From positions 434,001 to 498,000 of the forward strand of contig NZ_AFEU01000003.1 of NCBI RefSeq assembly GCF_000262755.1: DNA of 64,000 bases, in the 5' to 3' direction. The position numbers were made by a program, and so were the translations under genes. The notes under the pieces were generated by a model. It ran no database searches and had not been told where the DNA came from. It worked only from the letters and a program-made list of their open reading frames with translations. Source of the DNA: Bacillus methanolicus PB1. GTDB taxonomy: Bacteria > Bacillota > Bacilli > Bacillales > Cytobacillaceae. This document shows, piece after piece, positions 52,212 to 60,830 of the stretch (position 1 is its first letter; the number at the start of each line of letters is the position of its first letter).

Positions 52212-54029
52212 ATGCAGGCAGCGATTGAGTATCTTACCTTACGCAAAGCCTATCCCAAGATTCCGGAACAGGTACCGGTTCGCGTCTCAATGGAGGAGCT
52301 TTCTCAAATTCTCTATTGTACCCCTCGTAATGTGAAACTCATTCTTGCGAAGTTATCCACCAACAAGTGGATCGAGTTCATCCCGGGACGGGGCCGAGGC
52401 AACCTGTCTACCCTAACTTTCTGTGTTCCCGGGGAAGAAATACTCTTTATGGAAGCAACACGTCTCATTCAAAAAGGGACCTTGGACAAGGCAATGGAAT
52501 TGATTCGACAGTACGGGGAAGGAAGTTCCACTAAAAATCGTCTGATTTCCTGGCTGTCCGGATATTTCGGGTACAGTGTGGAACACAACAGCCAACATAA
52601 ATCTGAAATCCTCCGTTTCCCCATTCACAGAAAGATGAACACCTTGGATCCGGCTTATGCCTACTACGCTTTTGACGTTCACATTGTGACCCAAGTCTTT
52701 GACACCTTGGTACAGTACAATCAAAGTTCCGGGAGAATACTTCCCCATCTTGCGCACCATTGGGAATCGAATGTCGATTGCTCCCGATGGGTTTTGTACT
52801 TGCGTAAGGGTATACAGTTTCACAACGGACATGATCTAACAGCTTATGATGTGATAAGCTCTTTGCACAGATTGCAAACTTCTGACGAGCACAATTCCCA
52901 AGCTTGGTTGCTTAGGGATGTGGAGTCTTTGGAAGCGCTAGATTCGCATACAGTCGCAATCCGGTTGAGAAGACCCAATCATCTTTTTTTGCAGATTTTG
53001 AGTTTTCCTCCTACTTCGATTGTTGCACTGGAGGCTTGTGAATCCACTGCCTTAGCACCCTTTCCTATAGGGACAGGCCCCTTCCGAGTTGAAAGGCAAA
53101 CAGATGACTTCTGTATTCTGGAAGCCTTTCGTCACTATTTCAAAGGTCGTCCATACTTGGACCGGATTGAAATTTTCAATGTGGCGGTCCAATCGGAAGA
53201 TCTGGGCTTTCTAATGGAACCGCATGTAGTTGTCAATACAGGCGAATCCCCTAAGCAGCAAGTACCCTCTTGGATCGAAACAGAGGACTTCTATCCCGGA
53301 AGCAAATTGCTGACCCTGAATCAAGTGAAGTCAGGACCTCTTCAGGACGAGAGACTGAGAGAGGCAATTCACCGGTTTCTTAACCGGAAACAACTGGTGG
53401 AGGATTTGGGGGGTAACCGATTATACCCTTCGAACGGGTTTCAATTAAAACGCCCTCCTTCTTATGAAGACAAGGAATTTGACGAGGAGAAAGCACGGAA
53501 ATTGTTAAGGCGGTCCGACTACAAAGGGGATACCTTAACACTGTATGTCTATGAACGGCATGTACCCGATGCATATTGGATTCAGAAACAGTTTGGCAAA
53601 AATGGGATTCAACTTGAAGTGAAAATTGTGGAATGGAGGGACCTTCTCCTCCCGGAGACAATAAAAGAGGCCGATATGATTCTCTACGAAGCAAATCTGA
53701 GTCACCCGCAACTCTCTTTGCTTGAAGCTTTGCAATCTCCTTTCAGCTTTATTCGGAACCACATGGGCCCGGAACTTGCCTCTGTTGTGGACGTGAAGGT
53801 CTCTCAGGTGCTTTCGGAATCAACAAATGAAAAGCGGGAAAGAATCTTGGACTCAATCGAACAAATCCTAAAGCATAATTTTGCTTTATCCTTCCTTGTT
53901 CACATGAAGCTGGAAACATCTTTCCATCCCTCGCTTCGGGGGGTACAGATAACTACCAATGGCTGGGTCGATTTCAAGGACTTGTGGTACCAGCCAAACG
54001 AGGCAGTTCGTTTTTTGACTTCTACCTAG
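52212..54029 (+). CDS. SgrR-family transcriptional regulator with SBP_bac_5 domain
   Basis: This 605-residue protein joins an N-terminal winged helix-turn-helix (SMEELSQILYCTPRNVKLIL) with a solute-binding domain of the oligopeptide-binding family (LDPAYAYYAFDVHIVTQVFD, ILPHLAHHWESN, WVLYLRKGIQFHNG). SgrR proteins sense a small ligand in the cytoplasm and control transport genes. Start uncertain: CAGGGAGG lies about 13 bases before the ATG at 52212. The gene is richer in G and C than its neighbours and stands alone, suggesting transfer. Confidence 0.82.
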   Translation: MQAAIEYLTLRKAYPKIPEQVPVRVSMEELSQILYCTPRNVKLILAKLSTNKWIEFIPGRGRGNLSTLTFCVPGEEILFMEATRLIQKGTLDKAMELIRQYGEGSSTKNRLISWLSGYFGYSVEHNSQHKSEILRFPIHRKMNTLDPAYAYYAFDVHIVTQVFDTLVQYNQSSGRILPHLAHHWESNVDCSRWVLYLRKGIQFHNGHDLTAYDVISSLHRLQTSDEHNSQAWLLRDVESLEALDSHTVAIRLRRPNHLFLQILSFPPTSIVALEACESTALAPFPIGTGPFRVERQTDDFCILEAFRHYFKGRPYLDRIEIFNVAVQSEDLGFLMEPHVVVNTGESPKQQVPSWIETEDFYPGSKLLTLNQVKSGPLQDERLREAIHRFLNRKQLVEDLGGNRLYPSNGFQLKRPPSYEDKEFDEEKARKLLRRSDYKGDTLTLYVYERHVPDAYWIQKQFGKNGIQLEVKIVEWRDLLLPETIKEADMILYEANLSHPQLSLLEALQSPFSFIRNHMGPELASVVDVKVSQVLSESTNEKRERILDSIEQILKHNFALSFLVHMKLETSFHPSLRGVQITTNGWVDFKDLWYQPNEAVRFLTST

Positions 54030-54076
54030 TCATGCTAAAGAATGTCATTAATCATTTAAAAGCAGTTGCTCATCTC

Positions 54077-54098
54077 GGAGCCGCAACAAAGCGGCTCC
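54077..54098 (+). terminator. Hairpin after the SgrR gene
   Basis: GGAGCCGC and GCGGCTCC form a stem with loop AACAAA. No T-run follows, so termination may be weak. Confidence 0.5.
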
Positions 54099-54131
54099 AA
54101 ACGACAATTCCAGATGTACTATTGTATTCGT

Positions 54132-54271
54132 GTATTTTTGAATAATCTCCTGTAAAGAAGCAGCATACTTCCTGCGTTTTTCTCGGACAACGCCAGCCAA
54201 AAAGGTTAGAACTCCAACAAAACAATCATCATGTACCGCATTCCATCATCACCCTACCCATGTTATTATTT
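54132..54271 (-). repeat. Damaged duplicate of the darcynin gene 5' region
   Basis: This segment aligns to 41585-41728, covering the first third of the darcynin-like gene and its upstream bases. It has many substitutions and several small gaps. The frame is broken, so it is a remnant about 12.5 kb away in the same orientation. Confidence 0.75.
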
Positions 54272-54279
54272 AAATGTAC

Positions 54280-54385
54280 AAATGACAAGGTGACTCTGTG
54301 GGCATACTCTCCAGAGAAAGACGCAACGGAAATACTTGTTTTGCAAGGCAAATAACCTATCACGCCCACCACTTCTTGTTCAGCC
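54280..54385. repeat. Relative of the miniature element
   Basis: CTCTGTGGGCAT at 54294-54305 and TATCACGCCCACC at 54358-54370 repeat, at nearly the same spacing, words of the miniature element (43668-43679 and 43734-43746). The sequence between them differs. It may be a distant or decayed copy. Confidence 0.45.
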
Positions 54386-54499
54386 GTGCTTTACCGTTTA
54401 TTAGATTATCCGTTCTTAAATCATATGAAATTCACAATCTGAAATAACATGACAATTTACATTTGAGCATTATAAATTTTCATGTGTGAATATAACAAC

Positions 54500-54997
54500 T
54501 TATAAGAGCTTTGACATGTAATACTCGTCAACATATTGCCCATTAACAAGAAGCGAATCCTTTTTAATTCCTTCTTTTTGAAACCCCATTTTACTGTACA
54601 AAGATAGTGCTGCACGGTTGCTTGTAATCACTGATAATTCCAAACGGTGAATTTTATGTTCTCTTGCCCAATTTTCTAACTCGGTAAATAATTTATTTCC
54701 TATACCTTTACCTCTATATTGGTCTAATATACCTACCACAAGATATACAGTATGCTTGTTTCGTCTTGCACGTCCACCTATTGCAACCAAGTAACCAACG
54801 AGGTTACCCTCTACTTCCGCTACAAGTATTGTAGAATTTCCCTTTTTCTGCATCGCTTCAATTTGGCTTCGTTGCTGTTCTGGAGTAACTTTTCTTTCAT
54901 TAGCCTCAAAAAGCATAAAATCCGATTCACTTTCAACTTGCAAAATCAGATTTACAAACTTTTCTGCATCATCAGATGTAATGTGTCTAATTTGCAT
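54500..54997 (-). CDS. GNAT-family N-acetyltransferase
   Basis: This 165-residue enzyme has the GNAT fold: MQIRHITSDDAEKFVNLILQ at the start, motif A VYLVVGILDQYRGKGIGNKL (acetyl-CoA loop), and ELSVITSNRAALSLYSKMGF with KEGIKKDSLLVNGQYVDEYY, as in ribosomal-protein and polyamine acetyltransferases. GGGAGAG lies before the ATG at 54997. Substrate unknown; single-gene unit. Confidence 0.85.
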   Translation of the reverse strand: MQIRHITSDDAEKFVNLILQVESESDFMLFEANERKVTPEQQRSQIEAMQKKGNSTILVAEVEGNLVGYLVAIGGRARRNKHTVYLVVGILDQYRGKGIGNKLFTELENWAREHKIHRLELSVITSNRAALSLYSKMGFQKEGIKKDSLLVNGQYVDEYYMSKLL

Positions 54998-55182
54998 ATA
55001 ATTCTCTCCCATACGAATATATAATAGATAATTCAATGCAAATCATTATAACCCTTTTTTAAATCAACCCGCCCCTGGCCTAATAAAAGAGGGAAGTTTT
55101 GATATCAGGAGTGGACAAGTATGGTAATTTAAAACTAAAAATAATAAAATAGTTAATATTTTGTATTTGTGGAGGGCTTTCT

Positions 55183-55767
55183 ATGAAAGTTGCATTTATT
55201 CTTTTCGACAAAATGACAACTCTTGATTTTATTGGTTTTTATGACTCAGTAACACGCTTGAAAACAATGGGCTTTAATGAGGATTTAAGCTGGAACTTGT
55301 GTGGAACGAAAGATGAAATTAGTGACGATCGGGGAATTACATTCAAGATTAAAGAAGTCTCTCCTGATTTATCCCAGTATGATTTGCTATATGTCCCCGG
55401 GGGATTTGGTACTCGTCAATTATTGCATGATTCTGAATTTATAGAATGGTTGAAAACGGGTAGAAATGCAAATTATAAAGTGTCAGTTTGTACAGGTTCC
55501 TTACTGTTTGGGGTTGCTGGTTTTCTGAATGGGAAGAAAGCTACGACTCATCCCGCTGCATATGATTTGCTTCGGCCTTATTGTTTAGAGGTCATAGAGA
55601 ACCGAATTGTTAAGGACGGTAATATTATTACTGGCGGTGGGGTAGCAACAGCGATAGATCTCGGATTATACATTTGTGAACTGCTTGGAGGTGCGGATGC
55701 TGTTCTAAGTATTCAAAAACAAATGGACTATCCGTATTACAAAGTAGGGCAATACAATTTAGACTAA
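55183..55767 (+). CDS. DJ-1/PfpI-family protein
   Basis: This 194-residue protein opens MKVAFILFDKMTTLDFIGFY and has the nucleophile elbow SVCTGSLLFGVAG (Cys) with the THPAAYDLL region carrying the His, and ITGGGVATAIDLGLYI. This matches the cyclohexyl-isocyanide hydratase/GATase1 branch of DJ-1 proteins. GGAGGG precedes the ATG. Function could be hydratase, deglycase or regulator domain without HTH; the sequence does not decide. Confidence 0.85.
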   Translation: MKVAFILFDKMTTLDFIGFYDSVTRLKTMGFNEDLSWNLCGTKDEISDDRGITFKIKEVSPDLSQYDLLYVPGGFGTRQLLHDSEFIEWLKTGRNANYKVSVCTGSLLFGVAGFLNGKKATTHPAAYDLLRPYCLEVIENRIVKDGNIITGGGVATAIDLGLYICELLGGADAVLSIQKQMDYPYYKVGQYNLD

Positions 55768-55948
55768 TTGCTCCGTACTAAGGCTTTAAATCGGGTACCA
55801 GGTGATAAATGGCATTAAACTTTGTCCCAATAAAACTGTACGTTGATCGTCTCTTCTAAGCCAATTTCGTCACAAATAGCAGATATCAACTGAGACGGCT
55901 CATGATAGATTAATAGTTACTGAAGCGATGACAAGTATAATTAAAAAC

Positions 55949-55983
55949 AGCCGCTTTCCCAGAGACTGAGGAAGCGGCTTAAA
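55949..55983. terminator. Terminator right of the DJ-1 gene
   Basis: AGCCGCTTTCC and GGAAGCGGCTT pair with a nine-base loop; A-rich and T-poor flanks favour the minus direction (end of the ssu operon) as much as plus. Confidence 0.65.
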
Positions 55984-56109
55984 ACCAGCTGAATGCCATA
56001 AATTGAAGTATTCACAATCATGATGAAAAGAGATAATTCGATACATTAATGTACATAATCCTTCAGTTCAGAAGAATCCTTTATTTTGCTCCTTTTTCAG
56101 TATAGTAGT

Positions 56110-56865
56110 TTATGAGTTCATGATTTTGTCCAAAATATTTTTCTCTAATAACGTCAAAGAAACATCAGAAAATTCACGTGGTCTTTTGGCAGTGTTCTTA
56201 ATATCTAACGTGATATTTCCGTCCTCGATTAAGATAATGCGATCTCCTAATTTTACAGCTTCCCGAACGTCATGTGTTACGAGCAATGCTGTAAAACCCT
56301 GTTCAAGCCAGAGTTTTTCAATTAAATTTTGCATTTCCATACGAGTTAAAGCATCTAAAGCACTCAATGGTTCATCTAATAATAATAAAGACGGGTCGTG
56401 CACTAACGCTCGGGCAAGAGCAACGCGTTGCTGTTGCCCGCCTGAAAGTGTTGATGGCCATTGATTTTTATAAGGAAGTAAACCGACATTATCCAAAGTT
56501 TGTTCAGCTTTTTCTTTCCAGTTTTCTTTTAAGCCAAGACCAACATTATTTAATACCGTTTTCCAAGGTAAAAGCCGAGAATCTTGATACATCATAGTAG
56601 CACTTGTATTAGATTCTTTAATAGGTAACCCATTAAAGGTAATTTGGCCGGCATTCGGCTCTTCTAAGCCTGCGACCAATCGTAAGAGTGTACTTTTCCC
56701 ACTCCCGCTTTTTCCAACGATTGCAACAAACTCTCCTGATTTGATTTCAAGAGAAAGATTTTTTAATACAGTTTTTTCTCCAAAAGTTTTTTCAATGTTC
56801 TCTAATTTTATATGAACACCCTGAGCTCTATTGACCTCTTCAATAGTTAATGAAGGTACACCCAC
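56110..56865 (-). CDS. ssuB: Aliphatic sulfonate-type ABC transporter ATPase
   Basis: This 251-residue ABC ATPase shows Walker [11 protein letters not shown]-loop [14 protein letters not shown], signature [12 protein letters not shown], Walker [13 protein letters not shown] and H-loop [15 protein letters not shown] after the Q-loop is typical of SsuB/TauB/nitrate-type ATPases. It is the last gene of ssuA-ssuC-ssuB, 20 bases after ssuC. Confidence 0.9.
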   Translation of the reverse strand: MGVPSLTIEEVNRAQGVHIKLENIEKTFGEKTVLKNLSLEIKSGEFVAIVGKSGSGKSTLLRLVAGLEEPNAGQITFNGLPIKESNTSATMMYQDSRLLPWKTVLNNVGLGLKENWKEKAEQTLDNVGLLPYKNQWPSTLSGGQQQRVALARALVHDPSLLLLDEPLSALDALTRMEMQNLIEKLWLEQGFTALLVTHDVREAVKLGDRIILIEDGNITLDIKNTAKRPREFSDVSLTLLEKNILDKIMNS

Positions 56866-56885
56866 TATGAAATCCCTCCATATAT

Positions 56886-57653
56886 TTAACGATTATAACT
56901 CTTATGCCAGCGAAGTACTTTCCGTTCACCAAATCGTGCAAGTAAATCAGCTAATTTCCCGAATAGTGCATACAATATAATCGTAATAATGATAATATCT
57001 GATTGCATAAATTGTTGAGCTGTCATAGCCAAATAACCAACACCTCTCGTTGTCGCTATTGTTTCAGCGACAATTAAGGTAATCCACATAATACCTAACG
57101 CATAGCGCAAACCTACAAAAACAGAAGGTAATGCACCTGGCAATAAGATTTCTTTAAAAAGATTCCATCCTTTTAATCCGTACATCCTTCCCATTTCAAT
57201 AAACCCTGGATCAATATTTTTAAGGCCATGTAGTGTATTAATATAGACTGGAAACATGACACCGATGGAAACGAGAAAGATTTTTGCCCCTTCATCTATG
57301 CCAAACCAGATAATAATAAGTGGTACAAGTGCCAGGTTTGGAATATTACGAATCATTTGTATTGAAGTGTCCGTAAAAAGGTATAAATATTTAGATACCC
57401 CATTCGCAACACCTAGAATAAATCCCAACCCTCCTCCAATTAGTAAGCCAACGAGCGCTCTAGTCACACTTACTTGCATATGATAGATCAATTCTCCAGA
57501 AACAACTAAATGATATGCACTCTTTAAGATTGTGAGCGGAGCAGGAAGCAGTTTAGTTGAAATCCATTCATTCGTTGAAACAATATGCCATCCAACAATA
57601 AATAAAAAAGGAATGATCCAAGGTATGATTTGTAATAATACTTTATTCTTCAT
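56886..57653 (-). CDS. ssuC: Aliphatic sulfonate-type ABC transporter permease
   Basis: This 255-residue permease has six membrane segments and the EAA-type loop [20 protein letters not shown] before [19 protein letters not shown]. It belongs to the SsuC/TauC group. It lies between the lipoprotein gene (14 bases) and the ATPase gene (20 bases). Confidence 0.9.
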   Translation of the reverse strand: MKNKVLLQIIPWIIPFLFIVGWHIVSTNEWISTKLLPAPLTILKSAYHLVVSGELIYHMQVSVTRALVGLLIGGGLGFILGVANGVSKYLYLFTDTSIQMIRNIPNLALVPLIIIWFGIDEGAKIFLVSIGVMFPVYINTLHGLKNIDPGFIEMGRMYGLKGWNLFKEILLPGALPSVFVGLRYALGIMWITLIVAETIATTRGVGYLAMTAQQFMQSDIIIITIILYALFGKLADLLARFGERKVLRWHKSYNR

Positions 57654-57667
57654 AAAATTCTCCCCTC

Positions 57668-58660
57668 TTATTTAATTGGCATATCTTTAGAAACATCTAC
57701 TTTTTTAGGGATTAAGCCGATTTCATAATATATATCCGCCTGCTTCTGCTGGGCAGCAATGATTTCTTCATTGATGCGATCAACACCGTATTTACGGCGA
57801 TTTATTGCTTTGTCAATAATTTTTTCATCAATCCCTATCATCTTTGAAAGCAGTTTAACTACTTCTGGCTTGTTTTCATTTGCCCATTTATCAGACTCAT
57901 CTATCGCTTCTAAAATAAGATCCACTAATTCAGGATGTTCTTTATTAAAATCTACGTTCGCATAATAAAACGTTCTATTAGGATAACCATAATCTTTACC
58001 TTCCGTTAAGTTAATCGTATTTAGATCAATTTCAGCAGCTGCCAAAAATGGATCGTATGATGCGAGTGCATCAATTCTTTTTGTTTCAAATGCAGCACGA
58101 GCTTCAGCTGCTTCTTTAAAAAATACCCACTCAACATCATCAACGCTCAAACCGGCATCTTTCAATGCAAGAATAGCCAAATAATGATGATTTCCACCTT
58201 TTAAAGCACCAATCTTTTTCCCTTTCAATTCTTTTATTGACTTTATGCCGGACTCTTTATGTACTAGAACACCAACTCCTTCTGGATTTGGCAAGTCAGC
58301 TCCAGCATAAACTAATGGCTTGTCACTAGCTTGAGCAAATATTCCAGGTCCATCCGCTGCATGGCCAAAATCAATGTTCCCTGCAAAAAGACCCTCTAAT
58401 AATCCATAACCGTGGCTAAATTCTTTCCATTCTACTTTATATCCATCTTTCTCAAGTTTTTTTTCCAAGATGCCGCTTTCTTTTAATATATTTATAGTAT
58501 TTCCTTTTTGATATCCTACACGAATTATTTTATCTGTCTTGCCTTTTGTTTCTTCACTTGGTGCTTTTTTAGAATTATCGGCGGAGCCGCACCCTGCCAG
58601 CATAAATGCAATTGCAAGAATAAAAATCAAAAACTGACTTATATTTCGTTTTTTTCTCAT
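57668..58660 (-). CDS. ssuA: Aliphatic sulfonate-type substrate-binding lipoprotein
   Basis: This 330-residue lipoprotein has the signal LIFILAIAFMLAGCG and an SsuA-like fold: IIRVGYQKGNTINILKESG, FSHGYGLLEGLFAGNIDFGH, and KKIGALKGGNHHYLAILALK. It binds organic sulfonates or sulfate esters outside the membrane. It is the first gene of the operon. A CymR-type or leader control is expected but I see no clear site in the 180 bases upstream. Confidence 0.88.
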   Translation of the reverse strand: MRKKRNISQFLIFILAIAFMLAGCGSADNSKKAPSEETKGKTDKIIRVGYQKGNTINILKESGILEKKLEKDGYKVEWKEFSHGYGLLEGLFAGNIDFGHAADGPGIFAQASDKPLVYAGADLPNPEGVGVLVHKESGIKSIKELKGKKIGALKGGNHHYLAILALKDAGLSVDDVEWVFFKEAAEARAAFETKRIDALASYDPFLAAAEIDLNTINLTEGKDYGYPNRTFYYANVDFNKEHPELVDLILEAIDESDKWANENKPEVVKLLSKMIGIDEKIIDKAINRRKYGVDRINEEIIAAQQKQADIYYEIGLIPKKVDVSKDMPIK

Positions 58661-58848
58661 TTTTTCTCCTCCATTCTTAGATAGTATATAGGATTACTAG
58701 GATTTAAAGTAAAATAAAATAGTGATGTATTCATCACAAGTAAAGCTTTTTAATCTTATAAATTCGAACCAATAATTCAAACGTTACATCACTTCTATCA
58801 CTGGAAAAATTAACTTGAAATGGTCTTTCCCCTCTCTTCTTCAGTACT

Positions 58849-59124
58849 TCAAATTGCAACCCGCGAAAACCCTTCTGTGAACCTGTCATTCACAACGGTT
58901 TCCATTAAACTGTGTTTCGGATGCTCGGTTTGCTCAACTAGTTTTCTATCATATGTACTAAGAAATTCTATATAACTTAAATCAAAGTAACTAAGTGCAT
59001 TGTATGTACCACAGTTTTCGTGCACTCCTCCTTCAACGGCGTATATCCCATTTTCTTTTAGAATGGCAATTGCTTCTTCTGGTTCTTCTACAAAATGGAC
59101 TAAATGATCAAACGCAAAACTCAT
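58849..59124 (-). pseudogene. VOC/glyoxalase-like protein, truncated
   Basis: The 91-residue frame begins FAFDHLVHFVEEPEEAIAIL, the start of a Glyoxalase_3 (VOC) protein. It stops at EGFSRVAI, where relatives continue for about 180 residues. No continuing frame is seen in the next 180 bases. It lies upstream of ssuA and downstream of the OsmC gene. Confidence 0.6.
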
Positions 59125-59209
59125 TACTACTCCTCCAGTACTTCAAACATACAATGGGAAAGAAGCTACGGAGACACCTTTTCCTCTATTAAAGAGTCCC
59201 GAATATTAT

Positions 59210-59761
59210 TTAAGCTCGTATTTTTTCCGAAGATTGGTTTGTATGAATGACTTCCCCTTCGATCTGTTGAGGGTTTTTCAATAAATTTAGTATTGGACAT
59301 ACTTTTTCCACTTCCTCATGAAGCTTTGCTATGGTTTCTGGCGACTCCTCTGACTGAATAAAAAGTTTGTAGCGAATATTATGAGGGTAAATTGGTACAT
59401 CTTCGAATCCTTCTTTACCAGCTAGATGATTTTGTATCCCCGTTATTTCTACTTCTAATGAATCTATCGATATTTGCAACAATGAAGCTTGAATTAATGT
59501 AATATGTGTTAAGCAGCTTCCCAAGACTCCCAACTGTATTTCCGGGGAAGTAGGTCCAAGACTGTATCCGGCAAAATTTTCGGGGCTGTCACTAATAATT
59601 TGAAAATCACGAATTCTAATCTCACGAACTCCACTTCGTCCCTTTGCTTTAACTCTTGCTTTTATTGGTTCGACTGCAGATTCAGGATGCTTTTCATAAT
59701 GCTCTTGCAATTTTAATCCTGCTTCACGCTTTTGAACAAGATATTCTTTTAAAGTTGACAT
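59210..59761 (-). CDS. OsmC-family protein
   Basis: This 183-residue protein has the OsmC fold with the first conserved Cys in LGVLGSCLTHITLIQASLL and the second in EVEKVCPILNLLKNPQ, the pair that reduces organic peroxides or acts in thiol transfer. The N-terminal helical extension (YLVQKREAGLKLQEHYEKHP) is typical of one subgroup. Next to a sulfonate transporter and amid sulfur-related remnants, a sulfur-metabolism role is plausible. Confidence 0.82.
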   Translation of the reverse strand: MSTLKEYLVQKREAGLKLQEHYEKHPESAVEPIKARVKAKGRSGVREIRIRDFQIISDSPENFAGYSLGPTSPEIQLGVLGSCLTHITLIQASLLQISIDSLEVEITGIQNHLAGKEGFEDVPIYPHNIRYKLFIQSEESPETIAKLHEEVEKVCPILNLLKNPQQIEGEVIHTNQSSEKIRA

Positions 59762-59889
59762 AAAATCACTCCTATTATTTTAAGTTTTATTATCATTTAT
59801 ATCTTTAGAAACTAATTAATGTTTTATCAAAATAATCTATGAATTTTTAAATATACTAGTTCACCATTGCTTCTACTCGGAAACTTAGT

Positions 59890-60003
59890 TCATTCTTCCC
59901 TAGGATTATTAAACATAATGCTTGGACTGCCTCTTCGATAACTTTTCCTGCATCCATAAAAACGGCATGATTAAATACTTCTTGGGCAAATGCGAATTCG
60001 TTT
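59890..60003 (-). pseudogene. Amino acid ABC transporter ATPase, C-terminal remnant
   Basis: A frame reads EFAFAQEVFNHAVFMDAGKV then IEEAVQA, matching the HEMGFAREVxDRVxFMDxGxIVEEG stretch of polar amino acid ABC ATPases. A shifted FNNPRE follows. Only this tail survives. It sits downstream of the attenuator-like leader at 60109-60170. Confidence 0.55.
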
Positions 60004-60108
60004 TATAGAGGTTTCCTCTATGATTAATTTCTCATAATAAAAAATATTTTATGGATTTTTTATGAAACGATATCCGATTTATATGAATATGTTCACCTCC
60101 TCTTGCAA

Positions 60109-60170
60109 CAAAAAAAGAGATTCACCACACATTAAAGTGAGGTTGAATCTCCAGTAGTCTGGTCGACACC
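60109..60170 (-). promoter_or_regulatory. Attenuator-like leader with intrinsic terminator
   Basis: On the minus strand GTCGACCAGACTACTGGAG is followed by a terminator: GAGATTCA pairs with TGAATCTC with an inner CTCAC/GTGTGG stem, then T7. AGAGGAGGTGAAC follows, as if a start codon once came next. The gene it governed is now only a remnant. Nature of the signal unknown. Confidence 0.5.
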
Positions 60171-60396
60171 ATAATAATAATATCCGATTGAAATACTTGG
60201 TTTTTGATTAAATAATATCAGCAATTATTAAAAAAATCAATACATATTTATTAGAAATTTAAAATAAGGGTTAATTTTATCATTTTCTCCCAAATATCTT
60301 TCATTACAGCAGGCAATTCGTGAACTTTATTCTTTGCCTCTTCCACAAGGAGGTTGGCATTTCTATTTTTGTTTACGTAAATCAGCCCCTTTTCCA

Positions 60397-60424
60397 CAAA
60401 AAAAGACCGCCATATTGACGGTCA
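60397..60424 (-). terminator. Terminator of the ArsR gene
   Basis: GACCG and CGGTC form a short stem around a nine-base loop, extended by flanking bases, followed by T7 on the minus strand. Confidence 0.65.
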
Positions 60425-60463
60425 AAATCAAGAGTTGCCGGGAAAAACAGCCCCGGCCAGGTA

Positions 60464-60817
60464 CTATTCTTCCACTTCTAATTCCTTACTCTTATCGTCA
60501 TTGATTTTATCCAACATCGATATTGTATCGATGAGATGGTTGTTAAAAATTTGTCTGGCAATATTCAATAAGTCAATAATCATTGGGTCGCGAAGAGAGT
60601 ACAACACTCGATTGCCATCTTTCGTTCCATTTACGATGTTTTTTGAACGTAATACACTTAGTTGCTGAGATACAGCTGATCCTTCTGTGCCAATAAGCGT
60701 TTGCAGCTCATTGACATTTTTCTCGCCTTCCGCTAACAGTTCTAAAATTCTTATCCTTAACGGATGGGCGAGAGCTTTGAAAAAATCAGCTTTAAATTGT
60801 TGTAAATCTAGATCCAT
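60464..60817 (-). CDS. ArsR-family transcriptional regulator
   Basis: This 117-residue winged-helix protein has FKALAHPLRIRILELLAEG, the recognition helix GSAVSQQLSVLRSKNIVNGT and YSLRDPMIIDLL. No CxC metal site is seen, and the C-terminus is acidic. It starts 13 bases after the SulP stop and is co-transcribed with it. Pairing of an ArsR protein with a SulP transporter is common in Bacillus; the signal might be sulfate, bicarbonate or redox. Confidence 0.87.
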   Translation of the reverse strand: MDLDLQQFKADFFKALAHPLRIRILELLAEGEKNVNELQTLIGTEGSAVSQQLSVLRSKNIVNGTKDGNRVLYSLRDPMIIDLLNIARQIFNNHLIDTISMLDKINDDKSKELEVEE

Positions 60818-60830
60818 TATGTCCTCCCTA

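Noticed and set aside
52413-53762. Long minus-strand frames opposite sgrR
   Set aside because: They are antisense shadows of a well-supported regulator gene with no domain of their own.
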